Assembly (NCBI RefSeq): GCF_005250615.1
Contig: NZ_SULM01000007.1
Location: 62,001-126,000, forward strand
Length of the DNA: 64,000 bases
Source of the DNA: Pseudomonas rhizoryzae
GTDB lineage: Bacteria > Pseudomonadota > Gammaproteobacteria > Pseudomonadales > Pseudomonadaceae
Reading direction: 5' to 3'
Shown: in pieces, positions 10,928 through 21,174 of the stretch
Layout: every line of letters begins with the position of its first letter
How positions within the stretch are numbered: the stretch's first letter is position 1
Notes under the pieces: generated by a model
What the model saw: only the letters and a program-made list of their open reading frames with translations
The model's database searches: none
Told to the model about the DNA's origin: nothing
Translations under genes and position numbers: made by a program

Positions 10928-12465
10928 AACGTGAGCCCATCTCCACCGGCTCGGAGTGGACCTTCGAGCTGATCCAGACCTACGACCGGGAGATCGCCCG
11001 GATCGCCAAGCGCTATGCGCTGGACACCTACCCCAACCAGATCGAGGTGATCACCGCCGAGCAGATGATGGATGCCTATGCCTCCGTCGGCATGCCCATC
11101 GGCTACAACCACTGGTCCTACGGCAAGCACTTCCTGCACACCGAGAAGCACTACAGCCGCGGGCAGATGGGGTTGGCCTACGAGATAGTGATCAACTCCG
11201 ATCCCTGCATCGCCTATCTCATGGAAGAGAACACCGTGACCATGCAGGCGCTGGTGATCGCCCACGCCTGCTATGGCCACAACAGCTTCTTCAAAGGCAA
11301 CTACCTGTTCCGCACCTGGACCGATGCCAGCTCCATCATCGACTACCTGGTATTCGCCAAGCAGTACATAACCCAGTGCGAAGAGCGCCATGGCATCGAT
11401 GCCGTGGAAGACCTGCTGGACTCCTGCCACGCCCTGATGAACTACGGCGTGGACCGTTACAAAAGGCCCTACCCCATCTCCGCCGCCGAGGAACGCCAGC
11501 GGCAGAAAGAGCGTGAGGAGCAGTTGCAACGCCAGGTCAACGACCTCTGGCGCACCATTCCCAAGTTGCCGGGCAAGGAAGCGCTGGATGAAGGGACACG
11601 CTTCCCCGCCGAACCCCAGGAAAACATCCTCTATTTCCTGGAAAAGCACGCGCCCCTACTGGAGCCCTGGCAGCGCGAAGTGATCCGCATCGTGCGCAAG
11701 ATCGCCCAGTACTTCTACCCCCAGCGCCAGACCCAGGTGATGAACGAGGGCTGGGCCACCTTCTGGCACTACACCCTGCTCAACGACCTCTACGACGAGG
11801 GCCTGGTCACCGACGGCTTCATGTTCGAATTCCTGCAATCCCACGCCGGGGTGATCTATCAGCCAGGTTTCGACAGTCCCTACTACAGCGGCATCAATCC
11901 CTACACCCTGGGTTTCGCCATGTTCCGCGACATCCGCCGGATCTGCGAAAACCCCACGGAAGAGGACCGTCGCTGGTTCCCCGACATAGCCGGCAGCGAC
12001 TGGCTGGCCACCGTCACCTTCGCCATGAAGAGCTTCAAGGATGAAAGCTTCATCCTGCAGTACCTCTCGCCCAAGGTGATCCGCGACCTCAAGCTGTTCA
12101 GCATCCTCGATGACGACCAGCGCGATGAACTGGAAGTGGCGGCCATCCACGACGACGGCGGCTATCGCCTGATCCGCGAGCAACTCGCCGCTCAGTACAA
12201 CCTGGGTAACCGCGAGCCCAACGTGCAGATCTGGAACGTCGACCGCCGCGGCGATCGCTCCCTCACCCTCCGTCACTTCCAGCACGACCGCAAGCCGCTG
12301 GGGAACTCGACGGAAGAGGTGCTGCGCCACCTGCACCGGCTGTGGGGCTTCGACATCCGCCTGGAAAGCATGAGGGGCGAAGACGTCGCCCAAAGCTTCC
12401 ACGTCCCACCGCGTCACGAGAGCCGCGAGCATGACCGGCGCCTGGATCTGGCCTCACCGATCTGA
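10924..12465 (+). CDS. SpoVR family protein
   Basis: 513-residue SpoVR-like protein, named after a Bacillus spore-cortex gene but widespread in non-sporulating proteobacteria; molecular function unknown. The start [18 protein letters not shown] and the conserved [11 protein letters not shown] and [10 protein letters not shown] segments are present; the multiple His/Glu residues in the last two would suit a metal site (inference). A longer frame runs through yeaH, but ATG 10924 overlaps the yeaH stop. Third gene of the stress-associated trio; transcription ends at the hairpin in front of cca. Confidence 0.93.
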   Translation: MKREPISTGSEWTFELIQTYDREIARIAKRYALDTYPNQIEVITAEQMMDAYASVGMPIGYNHWSYGKHFLHTEKHYSRGQMGLAYEIVINSDPCIAYLMEENTVTMQALVIAHACYGHNSFFKGNYLFRTWTDASSIIDYLVFAKQYITQCEERHGIDAVEDLLDSCHALMNYGVDRYKRPYPISAAEERQRQKEREEQLQRQVNDLWRTIPKLPGKEALDEGTRFPAEPQENILYFLEKHAPLLEPWQREVIRIVRKIAQYFYPQRQTQVMNEGWATFWHYTLLNDLYDEGLVTDGFMFEFLQSHAGVIYQPGFDSPYYSGINPYTLGFAMFRDIRRICENPTEEDRRWFPDIAGSDWLATVTFAMKSFKDESFILQYLSPKVIRDLKLFSILDDDQRDELEVAAIHDDGGYRLIREQLAAQYNLGNREPNVQIWNVDRRGDRSLTLRHFQHDRKPLGNSTEEVLRHLHRLWGFDIRLESMRGEDVAQSFHVPPRHESREHDRRLDLASPI

Positions 12466-12490
12466 GCCGTGATCGTCTTTCCGCTATCCT

Positions 12491-12515
12491 AGACCTCCGC
12501 AAGGAGGTCTTTTTT
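12491..12515 (+). terminator. Terminator of the prkA-yeaH-spoVR operon that contains the cca ribosome binding site
   Basis: Perfect 8-bp stem AGACCTCC / GGAGGTCT with GCAA loop (12491-12510), followed by an unbroken T run to 12515. The right arm contains AGGAGG (12502-12507), 8 bases from the cca ATG at 12516. The same bases therefore act as the end of one transcription unit and as the Shine-Dalgarno of the next. In any read-through RNA the site would be paired. Confidence 0.85.
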
Positions 12516-13643
12516 ATGCAAATCTTCAAGGTGGGTGGCGCCGTACGCGATCGCCTGCTCGGCCGACCAGTCACCGAGGTCGACTGGGTCGTGGTCGGTG
12601 CCAGCGCCGAGGCCCTCGCCGCCCTGGGTTATCGCCCGGTAGGGGCGGACTTCCCGGTGTTCCTGCATCCCCAGACCGGCGAGGAATACGCCCTGGCCCG
12701 CACCGAGCGCAAGAGCGGGCGCGGCTATGGCGGTTTCACCTTTCATGCCGCACCGGACGTCACCCTCGAACAGGACCTGATCCGCCGCGACCTCACCATC
12801 AACGCCATGGCCGAGGACGATCACGGTAACGTCATAGATCCCTATGGCGGTCGTGCCGATCTCGACGCGCGGCTGTTGCGCCACGTATCCCCGGCCTTCG
12901 CCGAAGATCCGCTGCGAGTGCTGCGCGTCGCCCGCTTCGCCGCCCGCTACAGCGCCTTGGGCTTCACGGTCGCACCCGAGACCCTCCGGTTGATGCAGGA
13001 AATGGTCGCCAGCGGCGAACTCGATGCTCTGACCGCCGAGCGGATGTGGAAGGAAATTTCCCGTGCCCTGCTCGAAGACCGCCCGGATGTCTTCATCCAG
13101 GTCCTGCACGACTGCGGCGCCCTGGCCGTGCTCTTGCCGGAATTGACGGCAAGCTTCGAAACAGACTCGTCCGAGCCAGGCGCGCGGCTCTATGCCCCCC
13201 TGCGCCAGACCGCCGAGGTCCAGGCCTCGCTGAATGTGCGCTGGGCCTGCCTGCTCCTGGACGTACCGGAAGAGCGACACGCCGCCATCACGGCTCGCCT
13301 CAAGGTCCCCCGCGAACCCGCCGAGCTGGCGCTCTTGCTGGCCCGCCATTGGCCCACGGCCCTGCGGGCACAGCAGTTGACGGCGGAGGACTGGTTTGAA
13401 TTACTGCAGAGTTTCGACGTGCTGCGTAGACCCGCGCGCTTCGACGAATTCCTCCAGGCCTGCGCCTGTGCAGCGGCCGCCCGACCGGACGAGGACGAGC
13501 CACCGCGGACTCTGCTCAGCCTGGCAGCCGAGGTATTGCGCGGGGTGGCGGTCGAGCCCCTAATCGCCCAGGGCTTCAAAGGCGCAGCCTTGGGAGAAGC
13601 GCTCAAGCAAGCCCGTATCGACGCCCTGGCACGCCTCTCGTAG
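12516..13643 (+). CDS. cca: CCA tRNA nucleotidyltransferase with degenerate HD domain
   Basis: Adds or repairs the 3' CCA of tRNAs. The 375-residue protein has the class II nucleotidyltransferase N-terminus ([12 protein letters not shown]) and conserved [13 protein letters not shown], plus the neck segment [21 protein letters not shown]. The first metal-binding carboxylate is Glu21 in EVDWVVVG where the E. coli enzyme has Asp21; Asp23 is kept. The C-terminal HD phosphohydrolase domain of the gammaproteobacterial enzyme is shortened and lacks the metal-binding HD: the aligned segment reads [11 protein letters not shown] instead of WACLLHDLGKG. CCA addition is likely intact, the phosphohydrolase/phosphatase activities likely lost. 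The stop codon lies inside a repeat element. Confidence 0.93.
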   Translation: MQIFKVGGAVRDRLLGRPVTEVDWVVVGASAEALAALGYRPVGADFPVFLHPQTGEEYALARTERKSGRGYGGFTFHAAPDVTLEQDLIRRDLTINAMAEDDHGNVIDPYGGRADLDARLLRHVSPAFAEDPLRVLRVARFAARYSALGFTVAPETLRLMQEMVASGELDALTAERMWKEISRALLEDRPDVFIQVLHDCGALAVLLPELTASFETDSSEPGARLYAPLRQTAEVQASLNVRWACLLLDVPEERHAAITARLKVPREPAELALLLARHWPTALRAQQLTAEDWFELLQSFDVLRRPARFDEFLQACACAAAARPDEDEPPRTLLSLAAEVLRGVAVEPLIAQGFKGAALGEALKQARIDALARLS

Positions 13644-13732
13644 GTTGGGTTGAGCGCAGCGAAGCCCAACATTGCCCAAGGTTGAACCTTCTGGTTGGGC
13701 TTCGACGATGGAGCCGTCTCAACCCAACCTAC
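13640..13732 (+). repeat. REP-like palindromic element at the cca stop codon
   Basis: Nested perfect inverted repeats: GTAGGTTGGGTTGAG (13640-13654) with CTCAACCCAACCTAC (13718-13732), and GAAGCCCAAC (13661-13670) with GTTGGGCTTC (13694-13703). The whole can fold into one ~93-base hairpin. The TAG in the left arm (13641-13643) is the stop codon of cca. Related half-elements are at 13814-13845 and 46849-46887, showing a dispersed family. Confidence 0.85.
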
Positions 13733-13767
13733 AGCAGTAGACTGAGGCCAAGCTCCTTGCACCTGAG

Positions 13768-13804
13768 CCCCTCACCCCAGCCCTCTTCCAAAGGGAGAGA
13801 GGGA
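13768..13804 (-). repeat. Short dispersed palindromic repeat (CCCTCACCCC...GGGAGAGAGGG type)
   Basis: Palindromic GC-rich repeat of the kind common between proteobacterial genes. A second copy lies in the opposite orientation at 58819-58852. It sits between the two GTAGGTTGG elements downstream of cca. Confidence 0.65.
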
Positions 13805-13813
13805 AGAGTTCCC

Positions 13814-13845
13814 GTAGGTTGGCACTGAGCACAGCGAAGCCCAAC
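13814..13845 (+). repeat. Half copy of the GTAGGTTGG...GAAGCCCAAC repeat
   Basis: Matches the left half of the 13640 element with few changes (GTAGGTTGGCACTGAGC then ACAGCGAAGCCCAAC). The right half is absent, so it is a solo half-element close to the folK stop. Confidence 0.7.
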
Positions 13846-13854
13846 ACCATCGCG

Positions 13855-14388
13855 CTACGCCAGGTCGGCGCCGAGCAACGTCGCCGGGGTAAGATCCATC
13901 CCCTTCCAACTGAAGGACACGGGCCGCAGCACCTGGGTCGTCTGGCCGCGCATTTCTTGCCATAGCTCGTTGAGGCTACGGCCATTGCCTGGATGCCGTC
14001 GCTCCCCAGCAAGCAGCGCCAACGGCCAGAGCACGAAGGCGTTGCGCAGGATCTCGGCTCGCGGCAAGGTCAGGCCGGCGATCTCGCCGGTCAGTTCACC
14101 ATAGAGCAGGATGTCGATATCCAGTGGCAGACCCTGGCGATCCGGCGCATAGCGTCCGCTGCGGGTTTCGATGGCCTTGAGCTGCTGGCTCAACATCGCG
14201 GGATCGAGCTCGGTCTCGCCGCCCACTACCAGATTGAGGAAGGGCGCGCTGCGGATACCCACAGCCTCGCTTTCGAACACTGGCGAGCAGTGCAGATCGG
14301 TCAGCAGCGCCGCGAGTTCGTCCAGGGCCATACCCAGGTGGCGTTCGCGCTGAATGTTGCTGCCCAGTCCGAGATAGACCCTGGTCAC
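13855..14388 (-). CDS. folK: 2-amino-4-hydroxy-6-hydroxymethyldihydropteridine diphosphokinase FolK
   Basis: Transfers pyrophosphate from ATP to the pterin hydroxymethyl group in folate synthesis. The 177-residue protein begins [12 protein letters not shown], the family's opening, and carries the substrate-binding DRQGLPLDIDILLYG motif. The open frame extends further 5', but the GTG at 14388 overlaps the folB stop (GTGA) and gives the normal start and length. Slightly long C-terminus for the family (SWKGMDLTPATLLGADLA). Cotranscribed with folB upstream. Confidence 0.93.
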   Translation of the reverse strand: MTRVYLGLGSNIQRERHLGMALDELAALLTDLHCSPVFESEAVGIRSAPFLNLVVGGETELDPAMLSQQLKAIETRSGRYAPDRQGLPLDIDILLYGELTGEIAGLTLPRAEILRNAFVLWPLALLAGERRHPGNGRSLNELWQEMRGQTTQVLRPVSFSWKGMDLTPATLLGADLA

Positions 14389-14738
14389 GCCTGCCCCCGC
14401 TCGATCTCCACGCCCACGCCGCGGGCGGTCGGCACCGCGCCGGGCTTGGTGATGCGCAGGCGTAGCCAGGGCAAGGCGAATTCCGCCTGCAGCAACGCAG
14501 CCAGGCGCTCGGCGAAGGTTTCGACCAGCTCGAAAGAGGTTTCGTGGGCGAAGGTGGTGATCCGCTCGGCCACTGCTGCGTAGTTCAGGGTGTGCTCGAG
14601 TTCGTCGTTCTCGGCAGCGGCACGGATGTCCCAGCCCATGGTGAGATCGATGCGCAGGCACTGGCGGATGTCACGCTCCCAGTCGTACACCCCTATCACG
14701 GTGTCGACCTCGAGCCCTTCGATGAAAACCTTGTCCAC
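14385..14738 (-). CDS. folB: Dihydroneopterin aldolase FolB
   Basis: Converts 7,8-dihydroneopterin to 6-hydroxymethyl-7,8-dihydropterin and glycolaldehyde, the step before FolK. The 117-residue protein has the family start [22 protein letters not shown] with the conserved active-site Glu (in EGLEV) and the [22 protein letters not shown] end with the conserved Lys. Divergent from plsY across about 100 bases; the stop overlaps folK. Confidence 0.95.
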   Translation of the reverse strand: MDKVFIEGLEVDTVIGVYDWERDIRQCLRIDLTMGWDIRAAAENDELEHTLNYAAVAERITTFAHETSFELVETFAERLAALLQAEFALPWLRLRITKPGAVPTARGVGVEIERGQA

Positions 14739-14840
14739 TGCCTTCGCCTCGCACCTTCGTGCCTTGTTGATCGTCGCCGCCTATCGTCAAGCGGCGGGCT
14801 ATCGGTAGAATCGAACCATATCCTGGCGCGGAACCCTACC

Positions 14841-15410
14841 ATGTTCTGGCTGCTGCTCCTGCTGGCCTATCTGCTGGGCTCGCTATCCTTCGCCGTGTTG
14901 CTCAGTCGCCTGTTCGGTACCCGTGATCCGCGTCACGACGGCTCCGGCAATCCCGGCGCCAGCAACATGTTGCGCCTGGCTGGACGCAAGCTGGCGCTGC
15001 TGACCCTGGCCGGTGACCTCGCCAAGAGCCTTATCCCGGTATTGATCGCCCACCAGTTGGGACTCACTCCCCTGCAGCAGGCCTGGATCGGCCTTGCCGC
15101 CGTGGTCGGCCATCTCTATCCCCTGTACTTTCATTTCAGGGGCGGCAAGGGCGTCGCCACCGCGGCCGGCCTGCTCTTGGGGCTCTATCCACCCGCCGCC
15201 CTGCTGGGGCTGCTGCTCTGGGCCGCGGTGTTCGCCAGCCTGCGCATCGCCTCTTTGGCCTCCCTGGTCGCCGTGCTCGGCATCCTGCCGCTGTTCGCCT
15301 GGCAGCGCCCGGATCTGCTGGCACCGATGCTGCTACTCGCCGCCCTCATCCTGATCCGCCATAGACACAATCTGCGTGCCCTGCGCCAGGGTACCGAGCG
15401 TCATTTTTGA
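14841..15410 (+). CDS. plsY: Glycerol-3-phosphate acyltransferase PlsY
   Basis: Inner-membrane enzyme that acylates glycerol-3-phosphate from acyl-phosphate, the first step of phospholipid synthesis. The 189-residue protein has five hydrophobic segments and the conserved motifs SGNPGASNM (about residues 33-41), the [12 protein letters not shown] loop (about 100-111) and RHRHNLRAL near the end. Start ATG 14841 is chosen because upstream codons of the open frame run through folB. Convergent with tsaD. Confidence 0.95.
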   Translation: MFWLLLLLAYLLGSLSFAVLLSRLFGTRDPRHDGSGNPGASNMLRLAGRKLALLTLAGDLAKSLIPVLIAHQLGLTPLQQAWIGLAAVVGHLYPLYFHFRGGKGVATAAGLLLGLYPPAALLGLLLWAAVFASLRIASLASLVAVLGILPLFAWQRPDLLAPMLLLAALILIRHRHNLRALRQGTERHF

Positions 15411-15455
15411 CCCTGGCGTCCTGCTGGGATTGTCCGGTGACGTCGCCCGCCCGTC

Positions 15456-16481
15456 TCAGAGCGCCGCCAGCTGCTCCATGGGCCAGCGCGCCTTGACGGC
15501 GATGGCCGGGCCTTCCTGCTGACCGGCCAACAGCCGCTGGCAACCGGCGTAGGCGATCATGGCGCCGTTGTCGGTACAGAAGCGCGGACGGGCATAGAAG
15601 ACATGGCCGCCCAGCTCGCCGAGCATCTGCTCCAGCGTCTCGCGCAGAGCGCGGTTGGCGCTGACGCCGCCGGCGATCACCAACGACTTGAGACCGGCCT
15701 GCTTCAAGGCCCTCTTGCACTTGATCGCCAGGGTCTCGACCACCGCCGTCTGGAACGCCAGGGCGATATCGCAACGGGTCTGCTCGCTGTCGTCCCCGGC
15801 CGCCTGGCAGCGCTGCCAGGTGGTGAGGGTGAAGGTCTTCAGACCGCTGAAACTGAATTCCAGCCCTGGCCGATCGGTCATGGGGCGCGGGAAGACGAAG
15901 CGACCCGGCACGCCGCGCTCGGCCAGGCGGGCGATTTCCGGTCCACCGGGATAGCTCAGGCCCAGCAGCTTGGCGGTCTTGTCGAAGGCCTCGCCAGCGG
16001 CATCGTCCAGGGACTCGCCCAGCACGGTGTAGCGGCCGATGCCATCGACCTGCACCAGCTGGGTGTGACCTCCGGAGACCAGCAGGGCGACGAAGGGAAA
16101 CTGCGGCGGCGTCTCTTCGAGCATGGGCGCTAGCAGATGGCCTTCCATATGGTGCACGCCCAGGGCCGGCACGCCCCAGGCCAGGGCCAGCGCCTGCGCG
16201 CAGGCCGCGCCCACCAGCAGGGCGCCGACCAGACCGGGACCGGCGGTGTAGGCGATGGCGTCCACTTCGTCGGGACGGCTGCCCGCCGCGTCCAGCACTT
16301 CGCGGATCAAGGGCAGCATGCGTTTGACGTGATCGCGCGAGGCCAGCTCCGGCACCACGCCGCCATAGACGCGGTGCAGATCGATCTGGCTGAACAGCGC
16401 ATCGGCCAGCAGGCCGCGTTCGCTGTCATAGAGCGCGACGCCGGTTTCATCGCAGGACGTTTCCAGTCCCAGAACACGCAT
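15456..16481 (-). CDS. tsaD: tRNA N6-adenosine threonylcarbamoyltransferase TsaD
   Basis: Catalytic subunit of the complex that installs t6A37 on ANN-decoding tRNAs. The 341-residue protein opens with [12 protein letters not shown] and has the metal-binding [10 protein letters not shown] motif (about residue 110), SGGHTQL and [10 protein letters not shown], all diagnostic of the Kae1/TsaD family. Divergent from rpsU, an arrangement common in gammaproteobacteria. Confidence 0.97.
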   Translation of the reverse strand: MRVLGLETSCDETGVALYDSERGLLADALFSQIDLHRVYGGVVPELASRDHVKRMLPLIREVLDAAGSRPDEVDAIAYTAGPGLVGALLVGAACAQALALAWGVPALGVHHMEGHLLAPMLEETPPQFPFVALLVSGGHTQLVQVDGIGRYTVLGESLDDAAGEAFDKTAKLLGLSYPGGPEIARLAERGVPGRFVFPRPMTDRPGLEFSFSGLKTFTLTTWQRCQAAGDDSEQTRCDIALAFQTAVVETLAIKCKRALKQAGLKSLVIAGGVSANRALRETLEQMLGELGGHVFYARPRFCTDNGAMIAYAGCQRLLAGQQEGPAIAVKARWPMEQLAAL

Positions 16482-16570
16482 GGAGATAAGCCTTCGAGGG
16501 TATAAGATGTCAGGCCGCGCATGATAAGCCCCGCTTCCGGCACCGGCCAGCGCTTTTCGTCCAGCGGGGC

Positions 16571-16600
16571 TTGGCAGCGGGGTGGTTGAGGCGTTACTAT
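16571..16600 (+). promoter_or_regulatory. Candidate sigma-70 promoter for rpsU
   Basis: TTGGCA (16571-16576), 18-base spacer, TACTAT (16595-16600) in the tsaD-rpsU intergenic region. This would give a leader of about 80 bases before rpsU. Prediction by eye only. Confidence 0.4.
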
Positions 16601-16687
16601 CCGCAACCCTTAAAAACCGACGCTTCCCGTGCCCTTTTGCCGCTAGCGTTGGATTAAACCACGGTAAATTTTGAAGGTACGACCTGG

Positions 16688-16903
16688 ATGCCCAACGTCA
16701 AAGTCAAAGAAAACGAACCCTTCGACGTAGCGCTGCGTCGTTTCAAGCGTTCTTGCGAGAAGGCCGGTGTACTGGCCGAAGTTCGTAGCCGCGAGTTCTA
16801 CGAAAAGCCCACCGCCGAGCGCAAGCGTAAAGCTGCCGCCGCGGTCAAGCGCCACGCCAAGAAAGTACAGCGCGAACAGCGCCGTCGCGAGCGCCTGTAC
16901 TGA
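16688..16903 (+). CDS. rpsU: 30S ribosomal protein S21
   Basis: 71-residue S21 ([21 protein letters not shown] start, Arg/Lys-rich end). A GAAGG ribosome binding site lies upstream of ATG 16688. First gene of the macromolecular synthesis block rpsU-dnaG-rpoD, coupling translation, replication priming and transcription. A strong terminator follows immediately, so dnaG and rpoD are expected to be made at lower levels from read-through or their own promoters. Confidence 0.98.
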   Translation: MPNVKVKENEPFDVALRRFKRSCEKAGVLAEVRSREFYEKPTAERKRKAAAAVKRHAKKVQREQRRRERLY

Positions 16904-16929
16904 GTTACAGCGCTCTCCTGGCGTCATCA

Positions 16930-16962
16930 AACAACCCGACCTCTGGTCGGGTTGTTCGTTTC
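16930..16962 (+). terminator. Intrinsic terminator after rpsU
   Basis: 11-bp perfect inverted repeat AACAACCCGAC / GTCGGGTTGTT with 5-base loop (16930-16956), followed by a T-rich tail. Its position matches the partial terminator known between rpsU and dnaG in the enteric operon. Confidence 0.9.
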
Positions 16963-17066
16963 TGACACTCCTGCTTCGCCCAGCCGCCCTCTGGCGCTAG
17001 ACTGCCCTCCTGGCCACCCGGCCTGCTCCATCTTCCGCTGCTTGCCTTCCTATCCAGACGCTGACC

Positions 17067-18980
17067 ATGGCCGGACTCATCCCGCAAGGCTTCATCGACG
17101 ACCTGATCAATCGCACCGACATCGTCGAGGTGGTGGGCGCGCGGGTGAAGCTGAAAAAGGCCGGCAAGAACTGGATGGCCTGCTGTCCCTTCCATAACGA
17201 GAAGACGCCCTCCTTCAGCGTCAGCCCCGACAAGCAGTTCTACTACTGCTTCGGCTGCGGCGCCGGCGGCAACGCCCTCGGCTTCATCATGGACCACGAC
17301 AACCTCGAGTTTCCCGAGGCGGTCGAGGAGCTGGCCAAAAAGGCCGGCGTGGACGTGCCGCGCGAGGAAAGCGGTGGCCGGCGCAAGCCACGGCAACCCA
17401 CGGATTCCCCGCTCTATCCACTGCTGGCCGCTGCTGCCGAATACTATCGTCTGGCGCTGCGCAACCATCCCAAGCGCCAGGCCGCGGTGGACTACCTGAA
17501 GAAACGTGGCCTTACCGGTGAGATCGCCCGCGACTTCGGCCTGGGCTTCGCCCCGCCGGGGTGGGACAATCTGGGCAAGCACCTGGGTGGCGATGATCTG
17601 CAGCAGAAAGCCATGCTCGACGCCGGCCTGCTGGTGGAGAACGCCGAGAGCGGCAAGAGATACGATCGCTTTCGCGACCGGGTGATCTTCCCGATCCGCG
17701 ACAGCCGCGGCCGAGTCATCGCCTTCGGCGGCCGGGTACTGGGCGACGACAAGCCCAAGTACCTCAACTCGCCGGAAACCCCGGTGTTCCACAAGGGCCA
17801 GGAACTCTATGGCCTGTTCGAGGCACGCAAGCACAACCGCGACCTGGACGAAATTCTCGTCGTGGAAGGCTACATGGACGTCATCGCTCTGGCTCAGCAA
17901 GGCATCCGCAATGCCGTGGCCACCCTGGGCACCGCTACCAGCGAGGAGCATATCAAGCGGCTGTTCCGCATCGTGCCGAGCATCCTGTTCTGCTTCGACG
18001 GCGACCAGGCCGGCCGCAGCGCCGCCTGGCGCGCCCTGGAGTCGGCCCTGCCGGTGCTCAAGGACGGCTTCCGTGTGCGCTTCCTGTTCCTGCCCGAAGG
18101 CGAAGACCCGGATAGCCTGGTCCGCGCCGAGGGCGCGGACGCCTTCCAGGCCCGCTTCGTCCAGCAGGCCCAGCCGCTGGCCGAGTATTTCTTCCAGCAA
18201 CTGATGATCGAGGCCGACCCGGCCACCCTGGAAGGCAAGGCGCACCTGGCTACCCTGGCCGCGCCGCTGATCGAGAAGATTCCCGGCAACAACCTGCGCC
18301 TGCTGATGCGCCAGCGCCTGAGCGAACTCACCGGCCTGGGTAACGACGCCCTGAGCCAGCTGGCACCGCCCGCCCCCGGGCCGGCGCAGGACGCCCCGCC
18401 GATGGACTATGGCGACTACGCCTATGCCTACACCGAGGAAGCGCCGGCGCAGCAGCAATGGACGCCACGCCGTGAGGGCAAAGGCGGGCGCGACGGCAAG
18501 GGTTGGAAAAAAGACTTCAATGGCAAGGGCGGCGGCGAACGTATCCCGCGCCAACCGCCGGTCAAGGTAGAGACCCCGGTGCTGGCGGCGCTACGCAGCC
18601 TGCTGCATCACCCAACCCTGGCCCAAGCGGTGCAGGATGCCCGCAACCTCGCCGAGGAAAGCGATCAGTACGCCCAACTGCTGGTCGCCCTGGTCGAGGC
18701 GCTGCAGAAGAAACCGGGGCAGACCACCCTGCAACTCATCGCTCGCTGGCACGGCACCGAGCAGGGACGCCTGTTGCGCGCCCTGGCGGAAAAAGAATGG
18801 TTGATTGCCGGCGACAACCTTGAACAACAGTTTTTCGACACCATAACGAGGTTAGCCGCCAGCCAGCGTGATCGCTCGCTGGAGCAACTCCTACGCAAGG
18901 CGCGACAGAGCGAACTGAGCTCCGAAGACAAGGACCGCCTACGCGAACTCCTCAGCCGTCCGACGGGCACCGTGACCTAA
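17067..18980 (+). CDS. dnaG: DNA primase DnaG
   Basis: Synthesises RNA primers at the replication fork. The 637-residue protein has the CHC2 zinc-binding domain at the N-terminus (CPFHNEKTPSF then YYCFGCGAGGN, about residues 40-65), the TOPRIM core with VVEGYMDVI (about 268) and FCFDGDQAG (about 310), a Gly/Lys-rich linker (about 470-495) and a C-terminal helicase-binding domain. No good ribosome binding site is seen before ATG 17067, in line with the low expression of primase in other bacteria. Confidence 0.97.
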   Translation: MAGLIPQGFIDDLINRTDIVEVVGARVKLKKAGKNWMACCPFHNEKTPSFSVSPDKQFYYCFGCGAGGNALGFIMDHDNLEFPEAVEELAKKAGVDVPREESGGRRKPRQPTDSPLYPLLAAAAEYYRLALRNHPKRQAAVDYLKKRGLTGEIARDFGLGFAPPGWDNLGKHLGGDDLQQKAMLDAGLLVENAESGKRYDRFRDRVIFPIRDSRGRVIAFGGRVLGDDKPKYLNSPETPVFHKGQELYGLFEARKHNRDLDEILVVEGYMDVIALAQQGIRNAVATLGTATSEEHIKRLFRIVPSILFCFDGDQAGRSAAWRALESALPVLKDGFRVRFLFLPEGEDPDSLVRAEGADAFQARFVQQAQPLAEYFFQQLMIEADPATLEGKAHLATLAAPLIEKIPGNNLRLLMRQRLSELTGLGNDALSQLAPPAPGPAQDAPPMDYGDYAYAYTEEAPAQQQWTPRREGKGGRDGKGWKKDFNGKGGGERIPRQPPVKVETPVLAALRSLLHHPTLAQAVQDARNLAEESDQYAQLLVALVEALQKKPGQTTLQLIARWHGTEQGRLLRALAEKEWLIAGDNLEQQFFDTITRLAASQRDRSLEQLLRKARQSELSSEDKDRLRELLSRPTGTVT

Positions 18981-19005
18981 CTGGCACGACCAGCGTCTAA
19001 CCGGC

Positions 19006-19011
19006 TATAAT
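19006..19011 (+). promoter_or_regulatory. Candidate -10 element upstream of rpoD
   Basis: A perfect TATAAT 46 bases before the rpoD start, between dnaG and rpoD. The -35 region 17-18 bases upstream is poor (TGGCAC), so strength is uncertain. It could supply rpoD transcription independent of rpsU-dnaG. Confidence 0.45.
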
Positions 19012-19056
19012 GTTCAGCTATTTTTGCCCGCCTAAGCCTTCAGTGGAAGGGTACCT

Positions 19057-20913
<1,857 letters not shown>

Positions 20914-20930
20914 GGCGCAACCGCTGCATC

Positions 20931-20958
20931 AAAAACCGGAGCCCAGGCTCCGGTTTTT
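20931..20958 (+). terminator. Intrinsic terminator after rpoD
   Basis: 10-bp GC-rich inverted repeat AACCGGAGCC / GGCTCCGGTT followed by a run of seven T. Confidence 0.92.
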
Positions 20959-20975
20959 TTATGCCCGACAAGGGT

Positions 20976-21004
20976 TTGGCGATCTTCCCCCACCCCGGTA
21001 TACT
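20976..21004 (+). promoter_or_regulatory. Promoter of the tRNA gene
   Basis: TTGGCG (20976-20981), 17-base spacer, TATACT (20999-21004), ending 13 bases before the mature tRNA 5' end. Confidence 0.65.
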
Positions 21005-21017
21005 CCACCGCGCTATA

Positions 21018-21094
21018 GGGCCTATAGCTCAGTTGGTTAGAGCAGAGGACTCATAATCCTTTGGTCCACGGTTCGAGTCCGTGTGGGCCCACCA
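21018..21094 (+). tRNA. tRNA with CAT anticodon, best read as tRNA-Ile2 (lysidine-modified)
   Basis: 77-base cloverleaf with encoded CCA. Acceptor stem GGGCCTA/TGGGCCC, D arm GCTC..GAGC, anticodon stem GAGGA/TCCTT around loop CTCATAA, T arm CACGG/CCGTG. The CAT anticodon is shared by tRNA-Met and tRNA-Ile2. Acceptor pairs C4-G69 and C5-G68 and the G27-T43 wobble pair resemble the features TilS uses to pick tRNA-Ile2 in E. coli, and the acceptor stem is unlike elongator tRNA-Met (GGCTACG). Hence C34 is expected to become lysidine and read AUA. tRNA identity is certain; the Ile assignment is likely. Confidence 0.93.
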
Positions 21095-21101
21095 GGTTTT
21101 G

Positions 21102-21126
21102 AAAGCCGCGCACCGCGCGGCTTTTT
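21102..21126 (+). terminator. Intrinsic terminator after the tRNA gene
   Basis: AAAGCCGCGC / GCGCGGCTTTTT hairpin with a 3-base loop and T tail directly after the CCA end. Confidence 0.9.
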
Positions 21127-21174
21127 CATGCCTGGGATCTGGGCTTTTGCTCTGCCTTCCCTAGTCCTACTGCT

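Noticed and set aside
16905-18554. 549-residue open frame opposite dnaG
   Set aside because: Antisense shadow; DnaG motifs are unambiguous on the plus strand.
21018-21094. Elongator tRNA-Met
   Set aside because: Anticodon fits, but the acceptor stem and G27-T43 pair fit tRNA-Ile2 better.
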